Shown piece by piece: positions 39,291 to 54,195 of a stretch of 64,000 bases of DNA (position 1 is the first letter of the stretch; the number at the start of each line of letters is the position of its first letter). Location of the stretch: assembly GCF_040807025.1 (NCBI RefSeq), contig NC_090951.1, positions 1,364,001-1,428,000 of the forward strand. Direction: 5' to 3'. The translations under genes and the position numbers were made by a program. The notes under the pieces are model-generated. The model was not told where the DNA came from and did no database searches. It saw only the letters and a list, made by a program, of their open reading frames with translations. The stretch comes from Struthio camelus. Lineage: Eukaryota; Chordata; Aves; Struthioniformes; Struthionidae.

Positions 39291-42200
39291 AACCACGTAC
39301 TGAACTTTTACGAGACATGCTTCTAGTCCGTAGTTCTTACGGCGCTTATATTCAATCCGTAACATACTCAAGATCTAATCTGCTATATCACTCTTGCACG
39401 TAATTTTTCCTGGATTCAGAAGAGGCTACCACATACAGAATTCAGTCACTTAGCTGTACTAACTCATATTAGAATAGAGGTACATATCATACTTTATTTA
39501 GCCCAGCAAGTAAAACCAAAGCGTTTTCAAATCTTTAATATTCTTATGAGAATGCAGTGATAGAACATTCTTGATTACCTGTGTTTAGCTAAATAGGAGG
39601 AAAAAAGCCTGGAAGAAGTTTTTGCAAGTGAGCACATTAGCAAACATACAGCACAGTAATATAATACTGCACAGAAATTCTGTTACAGATAATTCTACAT
39701 TTCTGCTTTCTGAAGTCTGATACTAAGCAGGAATAATTAGAGTGATAAACTCTAAGCAGCCCCAGTAAATTCAGCTAAATCTGGTATCAACACGGTTGGG
39801 ATACTTATTTGCATGTTTACATTACTCAAGTGACTAATTTTATAATTTCCTTTTCAATTGCTGAATGCCTTACTTTTAAAACTAGTCCCCTGAGAACAGA
39901 GGCACTGCACATGGTGCTGTTAAAAACTTGCTATACTTTATAAGATTATCATATCATCACAAACATTACCTCTTATTTAATAAACATTTAATTGTGCATA
40001 TAATTTGATAATTTAATACCAGTGATTTGTTATACAAATCAAGATTGCATTCATTTTTTCTCCCTTTGCAAAAAGTTAACATTGTTCAAGGTTTCTGTGA
40101 ATAAGGATTTTGATCATTAGAATTCTTAATTTTGCAATATTTTGTCTGCACTCTTCCTAGACAGGATATAATTCATACCAAGTGAAATCATACCCTTTTT
40201 CATTGTTACTCAAGGGTCCTTAAATCCAGTTTCCTGCTCTTGTTGTGGAAGACGCAGAACACTAAGACAGGCTATCTAGCTTCATTCATGAAGTTCTGAT
40301 GGTACTGCTTGGGCACATCTTCAATACAAAGACAAGAAATGACTGTGGAAAGCCACGACAAGAATACCATTCTGTTGCCACTGGAGGCAAAACTCTTCTC
40401 TACCCCTTTTCTGTTGGTGTGCAGTTTCCAGGAGAAAGCCAAATCTCTGGAAATCATTATAAACAGCAATCACAGTAAAACAGGGCCCATTTTCTGCAAA
40501 AGCTGACTCATTGTGACCTACTAAAATGTCAGATTCCTCTCTGCCAAAAAGACATGCTCAACATTATCTGTGTATTTCATCACACAAGGACAAAAATTCA
40601 GCAATGGGAAGAGCTTGATACATTCGATGGTTAATTGTTTGCTGTTTACAAAATAGATAAGGACAAAGTCCTACTGGTAAGGACACTGTCACAGGAATTT
40701 TCACTTCTCCAAGGCTTGTAGAACACGCGGGTGTCAGAAAAAAGTCATCTGGCAGGTTCTTACTAATAACCTAGGTCAATCATCCCTGTATGGCTGTAGA
40801 TTTCATATACTCACCTACCTGCATCAATAGAAGGCTGGCAACACTGACCCTGTCAGTTCAGTATACCCTTCAACATACACCACGTGTTATGGTGTAGATT
40901 TTAATAACAGACTGTAAATGGACACTGAAAACTTCTTTAAGAATTTTGGAAAATCCCATTTTGTTACATCATTGCCAACTACTGTCTCTGGCAAACTAGC
41001 CTCTCAACTGGTTTGTTGATATGTAATCTAGTTTTCCATATCCTGCACGGAAACTGAACTTAGGAACCTCCTAATGAAAGTAAAATTCACTCAACAGGAT
41101 GACTAGAACGAAAAATTGTCTTCTGCAGAAATTATGAGAATATATTTTTCTGATGTGTTTCATACACACAATATTTCCTTCCTGTTTTCTAACCTGGTTC
41201 TCTGTGAACCTTATCAAAACCACAGTGACAACAGAAAGACCACTGCTAGCAGTTATACATCCTCTCTTATCCCCTCCCCCCCGCAGCCCTACAGAGGTTT
41301 AAACATCTGTCTACCTTCCACCAGTTATTTATTATTACTGTTTGTGGTGCTTTATCTTTGCACAAAGCTAGCACCTAGAGACCCTAGTTAGAAATCACAG
41401 CTTCTCTGCACTAAAAGCATTTATGCTGCCCCAAATAAATTGTGCTCCAGATACACAGAACAGCCAAATACCAATAAGCTACATACAAGCAAGATGTTAA
41501 ACTATTGTCTTCCATAACTTTTGCTTCGCTATATTCTTCTTTGGTTCCCTCACTCTCTATTTCTTTTTACTTTTTGTTCTTCTAGTTTCTCCTGGCCTAA
41601 TACAATAGCAAAATTTTCAAAGAGTCTATTTCTGTTAAATTCATTTTTATCCTATTCTTCTAGAGCTCAGTGAGGCACAGTGACATAAGAACTCAAAAGC
41701 CCAGATATTTTACAGTGCTGGCATTTCTTCCTTCAAAAACAAAACAAAAGCAATACCAACTCCTCCCCAAAACCGCAATTCCTGCACCCATCTGCCCAAC
41801 AGCAAGTCATAAAAAAATTTTATCAAAAGGTTTAATCAAGAGTAATTATTTCGCTAAATTACAGCGGATGTATTTTTGCATTGCAAATGAAAAAAATCTT
41901 CAAGTCCTACTAGATGTTCACCTTCACACAGTTGTTAAAACTATTAAAACATATATGTATCCAACTTGAGCTTTTTGTACTCGGAGAGTAAAAGGTTATT
42001 TTTCTCACGTGAAATTGAACTAAGTTTCACAGAACAACATTAACTAACTCATGCAAAGGTCAGTAAAGTGCATACAGCAACCATCTAAAGCTTGCTGCTA
42101 GGAAAACTGACTTTTAAATCTGGTAAGCCTATATGCAATCTTAATATAACATACAGATGACCTTACTAAGCTTCCCTACCTTCTATAAATTTAAATTAAT

Positions 42201-42325
42201 TGTATCATTTTATTTAAGTTCCCAACTTACTGTGGTGAATTAGCATATTAAAATTAACTCTGCAGGCTGTAATCACTTTACCTTAATAAAGAAACTTACC
42301 AAGACAAATTTGATAAAATCATAGT

Positions 42326-42340
42326 ACCCCCTTGTGGTGT
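42326..42340 (-). promoter_or_regulatory. Weaker CTCF-like motif
   Basis: The minus strand reads ACCACAAGGGGGTA, sharing CCAC-A-GGGGG with the CTCF core but ending in GTA instead of GCR. Its orientation is the same as the other two candidates. Confidence 0.33.
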
Positions 42341-45300
42341 TACCTTCATACCCCAATAGAACATTTCTTAATGCTATATTCTAAAAAAATCTTCTTCTAT
42401 CAAGCTCAGTGGATAACTAATTAACCTTTTTCAGAATTCAGTAAGAGCCAAATGAAATTAAAAGGACTATCACTAGAGTCTGAAAATGGATGAGCTAGAA
42501 TGACACTTTTCCATAAATTGAGACACCAATCTTCAGTAGAACCTGTATGCATTTTCACATCAACAAAGATACTGTATCCCATGCGAATCCCATCCCCTGG
42601 GGACAGATGTTATCAGTAAATCAGAGTATTTTAGATACACGAGGAACGCAGTGGTCAGGAAGCAATGGTCATCGTTACTGCCTAAATACTCTGCCATCTA
42701 TTTTTTCTCTCTGCTGCCTGCCTCTCCTAAGTTGCACTTTCTTTGAGTAGGCACCGTCCTTCCCCGTTCAGATGTCTGCTGCACCTTCCACAACAGCACA
42801 CCAACTAGGATTTGCAGCCACTGCATACATATACACTGTAAGATAATGGTAATTCTTCTGTCAGTTTTGGCACATTTCAATACAACTTTGAACAAGACTG
42901 ACTCAGTCATTCCGTGACCTCTACCCAGGAACGCAAACTTTCCAGAAGTGATGATGGCTTGGAAAGAAAAGGGCTGAGCAAGCAGAAAGGGAGAAAGACG
43001 ATTCCCCCCCCACACACACACACCCATTTCTCCCAAACACTTGGGTAGGGAGAAACCAACCAAACTTAGGTTGGTTTCCCTACTGATTAAGCTGGATGTA
43101 GGCAATCAAATTTGGGATGGGAGGGGAAAAAAGCACTGATGAGGGAATATGCAAGAGGAATATCCAAGAGAAGTGGATACCAGACACCAGGCTGAACAGG
43201 GTGTAAAGGGGAGGTATTATACTTGCTGTGCTTGTCACAAAGCCTCTCTGCAGCATTTAGCAGGGACTCAGACACAGTATTTCAACAGAAGCCTAGCACC
43301 ACAGCGTAGGTTTTAGCTATAGGAGAAATTAATTTTTCTAGAGAAAGCATAGAAAATTGCAACATCCCTATTATAGATGTTTCATTACACAGTAATTAAC
43401 ACAGCACAACGTTAAGAAGAGTAAATTTGGTCTGCAGAATGCAGACCTATGGTATGGAGGACTTATAACTGCCTAATATTAAAGTCTTGAAATAAAGTCA
43501 ATACGTTTTAAATTCTTGTTAGTTATAGAAAAAATGTTGAAAGGCTTCAAAACATGTTTGAAATGCAGTACCAATAAAGCCTTTTTAAACACTATTCTAA
43601 AATATATATGAATGTTCATTCTGGAAAAAAAAAAATTGCCATAGGCTTCTTTTAATTTTTCCATTATTTTTCCATATCAGGCTTACAGAGAAATGGGAAG
43701 GGGGAACAACTTTGTCTTCTGAAGTATTATACCTTTTTATCCTCACATTATGACTAATGGGGTATTAGGACCAGTAGAACTGGTAAAATATCCAATTAAG
43801 AAAGCACTAGTATATGTAAAATAGGGAGTAACCACATCACTAGCAAAGTAGTGAAACAGACCTTTTCTCCCTCTGCCAGGCCCAGCACCTTCTGCAATGA
43901 CCGTTGCTCCCACAAAAGGGAACAATTTTAAGTAAATTTGCTTTTCCTCATGCCAATAATAGCTTCACCTCTTTAAATACAAAAAATAAACTATATGAAT
44001 ACTACCAACATTTCTAAAATATGTCCAATACATGAATTTCAAAACATACCAGTACAACTAATTTTCCATTTTTAAATGAAACAGCTGTCACAGAATGAAA
44101 GTGATTTTGTCTAAACCACACAGGGAAACAGTAGCAAAACAAGAGAGAAATATTAGTTACATTAATATTGCCCTTTCAAAGCCCCTTCAAGGCTAATTGA
44201 CTTCATCATTCATATCATCTCGGCCTTGGTGTCACAAGAGTTCAGAGGAATCCAGAAGGTTTACGTTCCTTTCACCTGTAATAATTTGCATTCAAACAGC
44301 TGCAGGAGGACTGAACCAATTTGTTCACTATACTTAGCACAGACCTTTGCTTGCAGAAAGACCTTTGCAGATGAGCTAGGACAAGCCTTCAAAGTCAACT
44401 TCTCCGCACATTCAGTTTAAGGGCAGGCAAGGTGCTTGGCTGCTGAACACACCAGCAGGGCAATGGAAGAGGGCTCCAAGAGGCTTAAAGAGCCAAAGGG
44501 ATGGTTTGGCTATCACAGTGCTTCTTTAAAATTTTCTCTGTAGGAGATTCTTCCACTGAGATCAACTGCCCGAATGCCTTGGCAGGCAGGCCTTAAACAG
44601 GATTTGAAGGATACTCTGAAACAGAGTAAGGAGGAAATTCTTTGGTGCGATTCAATACTTAAGGCGAAAAGCTGTTGACACACAAGCATGTTAAATTTGG
44701 CAAATTCTTTAGGTATTCCAGCTGGAAAGTCTTCCCACTGATGTCCATTTCCTATCAAGTATCCTTTCATTGCCCTAGCACTACTAAGCCTAGTACTCTG
44801 TATTACGTAGCTTGAGAGTGCTCTAAGCAGGATCAGGAGCTGAAGCTTGACCTATGCAGCAACCTGTGCAACTTCCACAGGGCTAAGGATTACTGAGGTC
44901 TTGGGAAAGATTTTCTTCAAGAACTGGCAGTAAGCACTTGGCTTTTTGTCCGTAGCTTGTGCTCACGAGGGCAATAAAATGATTTACTCTTGACAACAAT
45001 GGTAATTCTGCACTCTTGCAATGAATAGAGTTTGCGACACTCGAATGACCTTTGTCCCGTCTCCTAATTCAGCGTCCTGAGGAAAAGCCTCAGCTCCCAA
45101 ACCAGACACACAAGTCACAGGAGCATCTCTTTACAAATCCTGATAACCTGTACTGTTTTGCTGTGTTACCACAGGCCAATTGTGCTAGCTGGCTCCAGAA
45201 GTAGATAGAATCCGTGGGACAGGCTTAGTACCCCAGAGATCAGATACCCAGGACACAAGAGGGAAACTCAGCAGTGCCTAAGAGCCTGTGCATTTCACAG

Positions 45301-48300
45301 TTAGGGAATGTTGTTGGGACAGTCTTTTTGAACGGCCTTGCAGAACAGCCTAGGTATGGCCTGAATACTATTTTAATCTGCTAAGTGCAACACATTATCT
45401 TCTATTATGATAGAAGTAAGCAAAATTAATTAACCTCTACTCTCCATGACAAATGAAACTTTATAGAGACAAAATTGCATACATTCTTGATAGATGATTG
45501 CAGGCTAAAGACGGAAGAAAGAGAAAGTCTTAAAGAAATACGCTTAAAGAGATTTTATTCAGACAAGAGGCAGCTTTCTGCTCAACATACACAACTATTA
45601 AAAAAAATTTTAACCAAGTTGAATGGACTTGAATACACAGTACATGTTAATTTTGCTCCTTACAGAAGCAAGGATAAGAGTGCCCTGGCTTGAGAATGGA
45701 CTGGTTTAATTCTGCTTCAGCACTCAATTCTGCTTTTCATTCTCCTACCGACTTTCTGAAATTCCATGGAAAGATATTATTGTTAAACAGCAGTGAGTAT
45801 TATTCTCACAGCAGTGCACACTAATAATAATTCAGTGTGGTGTCATGGAAGGCTGTGAGCGCTTAGCTGAATTTATTTGAAAAATAAAGTTTGGTTTTTT
45901 TCCTCAGAAATCTTTACTTAAGTCAGCATGGAACTCTTGTAAAAGATAACTACCAATAAGTCACAACTACTGAAGGAACAGCTTTTTTATTTTATTTTTA
46001 TTCGTTGCTCACCATGACAACATAATAAATGAGCCCTGAGAGACTAGAAGTGCATAACTATTTAAAATTTTGTATTTTATCTCTCACTGTATGCTTCCAG
46101 ACATAACATTCATGATTTATTTTTTTAAATCCTCTTCAGTGTTTCCAAGTAAAATACTCCAATTTTCAACTGCAATATACAATAATCAGAAATACATCTT
46201 AGCTGTGATTCTAGATAATAGTTTACACAACTAGTCTTACAGTATTTTTTGTAATCCATTAACAATTACTTGCTCCTGTAAAAGGAAAGCAACAAGCCAC
46301 TTTCAACATCTGCTTTTTCAATTTTTGTTTTGAGTTCTTTTGGATGTCTCTGTATTCTTTCATACATGACTAATAGGAAAGATACAAGACTAATAGGAAA
46401 CAACTGCAACTTCACTTATGGTTGGTTTCAGTTAACAGATGGTCTTTAAACTATCCAACATAAAAGCATACATTTTAGAAAAACTGACCCCAAAACTGCT
46501 TCATAAAATAAAGTATTTCAGTTTTTTTTCAAAGCTTTAGGATCTTTCAAGAGACTACAGTGTAAGAGGCCCCAGAGTAAAAGGGGGGGGAAAAAAAAAA
46601 AACCTTATAATTCCCAACTTTAAACACCAGAGACTAAGGTTTTACAATATGATAAGTATCAGAAGCAACATACACAGCTATATGAAAAGGTGGGCCTCCT
46701 GGACTAAATCTTTTCTTTGCTTCGTTTCAAATGCCAACATAAAATTACGGCAAAGAGATCTGAAAAAACACTTTGCTACAGATGATGGCCATGATAGTTT
46801 TCCATAAACTAGTAAAGCAGTTACGGTGGGGTCTTTCGGCTGTCCTAACAGCTGCTTCCTTCTGGATAAGTAACTACTATGAGTCAGGCAACAAGAAACA
46901 GCATCTTTAATTTCTTAGCGATATGCTTTCATGTGCATATGAATTACAGTGATTATAGCATGACTTCCACCTCCAAACGATTTAATGTAGAATACAGTGA
47001 AGAATCTGTCCCCTATGCACCTTATACAGTTGAAAATCATTTACTTAGGACTGATAAACAGGTTGGGCCAGACTTGTAAACACTGCTATGCATTTTTTAT
47101 TCTGACAATGCTATTGCATGTTTGCCCTGTTCTAACGCTGCTATCTATGACTCTGCTACTGACCGCAGTCAAAGAAAGTGTAACAGGCCAGGTATACCTA
47201 CGGTCTTTCATTTTGTTCATATAATAGCACATTTAAAAGCGGTGCAATAACTGCACTGTGAGGGCAACCTGCTTACAGCATTGCTTTTCTTAAAACTCCT
47301 ATCTACAAAAGAAACCAGAGTAAAATCAAATAAGCAGCTATTTTCCAAAACATTTGCCAAGCACATCCATCATATACTTTGCATAATTGGGGGACAAACG
47401 GGTACTACTGCAATAAATACTTACCACTGTAGTTACATGGGCACCCTAGCATGGTGCTGATCTAAGTATGGACAACTTTTAATGCCTCTGTCCTTTTTCA
47501 GATTCACTCTTCTGTACATTAGGATCAAAACTCAGTTGAAGTCAAAACATCAAAAGCAGTTTCATGCAAAATTTTAGATAAAGAATTAAAGATTATTACA
47601 TTCAAAATTATAAAGTATTTTCTTAAGTCTGTTCTTCTACTTGTGCAGTAACATCAGCCAGTTGAGTATAACTGGACTTTACAGATCACTGATGAGGACA
47701 GATGCGTCTCTTTTCCAGGAAGAGACTGTAGGTGGCAGCACTTCTATATAGAATTTTCTTTTTTTTTTTTTTTTATTAATATTCATGTTTGGATAAAGTT
47801 CGTTTATAGTCAGATTCTGAGCCTCTTGCTCACATACATGGATATTTACTCTTGCAAGCAGTTCCTCCCACACAACTATGTCTGTTAATGAAGTGCCCAC
47901 GCAAGCCATCAATATTTCAGTCTAGACAAGAAGATAAATTTTTCTATCTGCCAACATTAAAGAAGAACATTCAAAAATCACTCAAATACAAGTTTAGAAA
48001 CAGATGAAGCAACTCAGGTTTGCAAAATAGCACTATACCTTAGCAGCATGGCTCTATTTTAAACATTATTACTTCTTAACCAGAATCCTTCAGCTTTGCA
48101 AAGAGGTATATGATCACTTTTTAGTCCACTTAAAAAAAAAAAAAAAAAGCACTATGAAAAAATTCAAAGAAGAATTAGCACTGGAGAAAAAGTTAGCAAC
48201 TAAACTAAAGTTGAAAGCAAGTTTCTTTCTTTCAGACAATCTGTTTTTCCAGATGCATCATCAGCATCTGCATGCTAGCAATTTTTCATTATTTATAAAT

Positions 48301-49749
48301 GGAGTATTACAGGAACACAGCCAAACTACAAGCCAAGAAGTCCAACACACACATTTTTAAAAATAGGGAATGTGTCTTGGTTATAGAACAAAAGAACTCA
48401 TTTTATCACTTGGCTTTACCGCTCGAGAAAATGGCTCCTGGTGTGCTGAACTCCATGATAAATGTGCCCCCTCTAGATCTTTATTGCCCTTGTAAATCAA
48501 AGGACTGACAGCAGTTAATAAGAAAGCTTTTGAGTGGTTTTGAAGTTTTGCTTTGTACAAATAAAATCTCATATTAAAGAATTTGCTAGTCCTCAAGGTG
48601 TGGAAAAATGAGTATGACTGGAACCTGTTGTGGTTTATTTTTTAACTGCTTGTCTTCTCTACTTTCAAAAAAAAAATTTTATAACGAGTACCAGAATAAA
48701 AGAAGTATATCATATTGTACTGAAACATAAAAATTAATAACTAAGCCATTGACTCTAAATTTAAAAAAATTAACATCTTCCTGGCATTCCTATGCCTTAT
48801 GATTTTGAACAGAACAGCAGATTCAGAAGTGTACAATATAAAACAGGCAGGATTTTTCCATAATTTTACATTAAATGCTGACCACACTTCTATGAGGAAT
48901 TTTTAATTAGAGAAAATGCTGATTCCATATCCAGAAATTATCAGTCAAAATTCCACTGTGATACTATAATATGAAGGATAGGATTGTTTGAGTTACCAGC
49001 CCACATGTCCAGACAAAAGTTTTACAGTCTGATGACAGGAACTACTGCAATATTCACAGATGGCCAAATCCTGGTAAGGGGCACAAGTTTTACTTATATG
49101 CATACCTTTTGGTACAGTGACAGTACACAACAGCGAAACAAATGACTACAACACAAATATTTGAAGATCAGACTGTAAAGAAGAAACAGATCAATTTATA
49201 ATTACCAATAGATTAAACTTTACTTTTTGAGATGACATTCTAGAACAGACAGTTGGAGAAAATTATTATTACTCAATTTTGCAAGTCTTCAGAAGCAAAC
49301 TGATACATACTTTGAGGTTTGGGGTTTTGCAGGTAGTACTAAGTGCACTCTTCAGGGTATTATGCCTTCAGCATACAGCATTAGCATTTCAGTGAATTAC
49401 AGTTCAACTAAAACAAATTAGAACTAATGTTGTGGTAGCTTTCTGCTTTCCTTCCATGGCTTGCATTATCCCTGTTCAATTCCAGGCAGTATCATCCCTC
49501 CTAACACAGTTTACAGCACAGCCTAGCTGAGAAGATCTAACAGGAAACTATAGCTATTTGGACAAAGCTAAACTTATTTATAAAGAAATAAATGTATTTC
49601 CTATTCAAACTGATAGCACAAAGGTATTAGGTGACAAACTATCAGCAGTTCAAAAGAAAGCCTGGCTTCTTTGAGAGGATTTTAAACACATTTTAGAAGG
49701 TATTTCAATGAAAATAAGTGTTAGTGAACATTGTCTCTAATCTTCCATT

Positions 49750-49763
49750 CCCCCCCCCCCCCC
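49750..49763. repeat. Poly-C tract
   Basis: An isolated 14-bp C run in AT-rich DNA. An isolated G12 run lies at 51034-51045 and a G8-A12 junction at about 46,584. Confidence 0.95.
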
Positions 49764-52538
49764 ACCAAATCTAGGAAAAATAAAGTAGAGATTTTTGTTA
49801 AAAACAAAACCAGTGTTAAAGGAGCATCAAAATGTATCACTTAGGATTAGGATCCAAAACATCAGGCATCCATATTTCACAGCTGCATGGGATCTTTGGT
49901 AGCCACAGTCCCAAGGATGTCATTTATCAATAGCAGGCACTGGAAAGTTACATAGAAAAAGCAAATCAGACTAAGTGTTACTGCCTTTTTCATGATTCAG
50001 CCTCCTCCCTACACCTCCCAGCCTGCCCTGCCTACAGCCCACCATCGCCCTGCTTACACAGTCTTTACCTCCCACGCTCTGCTCTTTAGGTAGGTGGAGA
50101 ACCTCTATATCTGGGAGAGACTCAGCGATATGGATAATCAAACCCTCGTCCAAAGGAGAGGCTAGTGATCGACCAGTTGCAGCTCCTTCTCACACAAGAT
50201 TAAAAGACAGACTTCAAGAGCAGTTCACGGGCAGGCAGTAGGTTAGGAGAGAGTAGCATAACACAGTCATCCAAGTCTTTATGAGCCTTTAAATTGTTTT
50301 TGTAGGATGCTAGTATTTTCATTTAAAACACTAGTACGTTTCTAACTCTTATGGTTGGAAAAACCACCTAGAAATAGACAGTGAATGTATCCAGTAAATC
50401 TACACTTTGCCAAGTCTTTAGATAACCAGACTTTTATGAGAGTTTTAACAATAAAGTTATCCGCATTTGTTTTTTTAACCTATTAGAAATTTACTTTTTC
50501 CCCCTCTAATATTGACAGATGGAAAGAAGGCAAGACACCAAGCGTTCCCAAGCCATTTTATCATAATTTGTGTAGGCTAGCATTTGTTAAATTAGAAAAC
50601 AGCTGACAAGCAGAGACTCCAGAGAGCTCTGCTTGATGGCTGCTCAGAAAATATGTCACCAGTCTAATGAGGATTTAGGCCCAAAAATGACACTGGATGG
50701 TTTACAGAGATAAAAAAAAAAAAATCAAAATTCTGAAGTATCTACATTCTTCACAGTATGAAGACAAATACAAACTCCTGACTGAAGCACCACATGCCTG
50801 AAGTATGAGCCTGATCCCAGGCTCGGGGGAAGAGGACAGAACACGACGCAGCGGACACAGGAACTACCCAGAATCTGGGTACCAAGTTTTCTTCCTGCTA
50901 ATGACACAACAGTTGACAGTAGCAGAGAGTGGGTTAGAAAAGCCTACAAAGGTGTCCTTCTGTGTTACCAGTATTACCTGTACACAAAGAAACAACAGTT
51001 GACAGTACTTAACAAATCAAAGGGAGGGAATAAGGGGGGGGGGGGAAAGGAATTCTGAAAAAAGCTACAGGCTGCACCATTCAAGACAATGTTTGATTTT
51101 CTGCTAATAAACTACTTTGAAGACTTTTCTTCTTTTCTAATGGATAGTCATACCCTATTCATTTATGTCATTTCCGTTATCTAGCTTAAACACAGCAGAT
51201 GCCCACCTCCACGCAGGAGGCATAACGTTTCTTTGTGATTGATTTCCCCCTTGAGGTCAAGGTCATTACTGGAGGAAGACTAGAGATTGGTTTTACATTT
51301 AAAATCATGAATTTGAATTTTAAAATATTTCATGTCAACTTATTCTTCCATTTTTCAACCCAGAAATTGCTTTTATTAAACCTCTGAAAACAGTCATCTG
51401 TAAGTCCCTTCTACGTTGGGGTTGGGAAGTTTTTTTTGGACAAAAAGGAAAAAAAAAACAATTAATGACAGAATCACTTGATTTGTTTCATTTAAAGAAC
51501 AAAATACAGCTCCCCACTTCAGCTCAGTGACCAGGTGCTCTCTTACTGCAGAAGCTCTCCAAACTTTGAATCTCAGCTCAGCAGTCATGAGCCAAATCAC
51601 ATATTAGTATTGATGTTTGCCACTCTACAGTTAAATTACATCAAGCATCAATGCAATCAACTCATTAGCTGTTTTTTATTGAGCACAAACATTCATTACT
51701 TACTTTTCAATTCTTTGATTAAGCAACATACTGCCTGTATTCCCAGTCTGCATCTACCAACTGATTAGCTCAATATTACTGATAATCTTCTCAAGTCAAA
51801 AGAGCCGGGAAGGGGAGTAACTGAAATCCCTACGAGCAGACTCAATTTACTCCTTTTGTGTATAACATCGATATACTACACTACTAGCAAGACAGTCTGG
51901 CAAATGAAATTTCAAATGTGCTAAGTTAGAGAGTAATTTTAACAAAAAGTCACAGCAGGTCATTAAAATACCCCTTAATTGTCTCTAGATCATACTCCGT
52001 TATCCTTCAACAACCTTCCTGGCATGCTGAGATTTTAAATCTCTCCTGACTGATATAAGAACCAAGAACAGAACTGAAGTGTGATTGTCACATACAGAGT
52101 CTGAATGCCAAAGGTCAAAACAGCTTACTGGTACGCTAGCCCACCGCTCCAAATTTTATATCTTTTCTGTCCCTTGGTTATTGCCTGACATGATTTAACA
52201 ACTGTAATTCCTTATTTAACGATGTCAAAGGTTTTTAGGAAATTGACTGTATTTCACCAACGATATATTTCTTCTTGATTACAGAGTGGTTAAAATGATT
52301 TTAAACCAAGACAGCAAAATAAAGCAGTAATAAAATCAATAAAAGGTGCTTAAAACATTCCTTCTATTAGGTAATGGCATTTAAAATATCCGTAGCTTGT
52401 AATGGCACTTAGGATATGCCCAAAAATCAATGAGCTAAATTACTTATTGAACTAGTTAATTTGAACATTGAGTTTTATATGTATATTGATAAAACAAGCT
52501 AGGGAATACCAGCTGTGTTTGAATTTCATGGTCAGATG

Positions 52539-52552
52539 TCTCCCTCTGCTGG
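52539..52552 (-). promoter_or_regulatory. CTCF-like motif about 1.9 kb upstream of the PSMD7 start codon
   Basis: The minus strand reads CCAGCAGAGGGAGA, one base away from the core CCASYAGRKGGCRS (A for C in GGC). It has the same orientation as the copy at 29,829 and lies just outside the CpG island. Confidence 0.42.
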
Positions 52553-54195
52553 TAAAAACACCTCGAGGCCATCTACCAGAAATTAAAAGAAAATGAACAA
52601 TAAATAAAACCAACATTAAAAGATGTAACCTCCAAAAACTCCACGAGAGGTCTCTAATTTTTAATAGCGACTGTAAGTTGTAGCAGATTTCAGCAGAAGT
52701 AGCAACACGAACCTTTAGATTTCACCCAGAATACTGTCATTTGGTCAGAGCTGAAAAATCCATAAAAATACGTAACGTTATACAGGAAGAGCGTGGAAAA
52801 TACTAGACAATATAACGCTTTAAAATAGTGATAATATCCTCAAGAATTTTGCTGGTATTTTCCCCTTTAACATCACCTCCACAGTAGATTCAGGACTAAC
52901 AGCCTCAGATTCTATTTTCTTGCTAAAGTAAAGTACAAAAAACAAACTCTGTGTCTACTAATTCCTACTCCGGAGGCAGGAAAACCCCAGGACAAAGATT
53001 TGCTAAGTATTAGTCTTAGTTCAGGCTCTTGAGAAGTTACTCCATGACACCAAGGGCAGTCAACCCACCCACCCACCACGTCGACGGCGGTTGTCGCCTA
53101 TAAAACCAAACGAATTAGCCTAACTCGATCCCCTCTGAAGAAAGCTAACGCTCCTAGCAGTAAGAGCGGTATATCCGCGTTCACAGAGACATTTAGCGCT
53201 GCAGTACTGAGAATCCTGAAGTTACCTAAAGCCCTGAAACAAGATAACTGAGTTTTCAGTCCCGGCTGGGACAACTCCCAGGCTGCACAGGCAGACGCAG
53301 AGGGGAAGTCACCGGCAGCGCAGCTGAGGCCGCAGTAAGTCTCTGTATGTCCCCTTGGCTCTTTGACTCTCTACCCAGCCAAGACGACGGCACCCCCGCA
53401 TTTTAAGCCTAGCGCATGTAAGACGGTAACATCACTGTGCGGCCGCTCGCTATGGCCTCGCAGAGGTCGAGGTGATGAGGGGAAGCTGCTGACAACTGGA
53501 GAGAGGCAGATGTCACGCTCACTCGCCTTCAAGAGGAGCACGAGAGGGGCTCGGGCTGGCCAGGCCAGCCTCCGTCCCCGGGTGCTTTCGGGGACGTCTC
53601 TCCCGCAGGCCGCTTCCAGGTGCGCGGAGAAGGCCGAAGCGGCGGGGAGCAGCCAGCGAAGCCTTACTGAGGGCACCCCGCGCTTGGGGGGGGGGGGGGG
53701 GGAGCAAGGCTGGCTTTGTGGGCAAGGAGGGGAGCAGGCACCTTTTACCCTGGTCTGAGCAGGGCCCCTCAGGCCCTGCGCTTGCAACCGCACCTGCCCC
53801 AGCGCGTGTGCTGAGTTGCGCCCGGCCTCAGCACAGCCGCGCCCGGCCCACGAGGGGGCTCCGGGGGGGGGGGGCGCGTAGCGGGGCGAGGAGAGCGGAG
53901 GAGCCGCGGCGGGGGCCTAAAATCAGGGCGGGCGGCGCCGCGCCGCCTCGGCGAGGGGCTTCGTGCGGGGCGAGGCCCGGCCGCGCGGCCTGGGCGGGGA
54001 GGGGGCGAGCACCTTCCTCCGCCCTCAGCGCCTCGGCGGAGCCCGGCTGCGAGGAAGGCGGCGGCGGCGGCGGCAGCGGCGGCGGCGGCAGCAGCAGCAG
54101 CACCCCCGGGCCCCCCGGGAAAGGGCCTCCCCGCCTCCCTGCGCCGCCGGCCGGCCGGCCGGCCCCTCACCTCCGGGCGCCGCGACCTCACTTCC

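Larger units (their letters stand above)
39291..53369. other. Gene desert leading to the PSMD7 CpG island
   Basis: AT-rich and without recognisable genes. It holds the (CA)n, C14 and G12 tracts listed separately, a small hairpin AAACCAACC/GGTTGGTTT at about 43,052-43,077, and a 16-bp direct repeat ACAACAGTTGACAGTA (50906-50921 and 50992-51007). CpG density begins to rise from about 53,080, where a TATAAAA stands at 53099-53105 with no identified transcript. Confidence 0.6.

Noticed and set aside
48466..48480. GCCCCCTCTAG as a fourth CTCF-like site
   Set aside because: The spacing of the G run does not fit the CTCF core and the CCASY part is missing.
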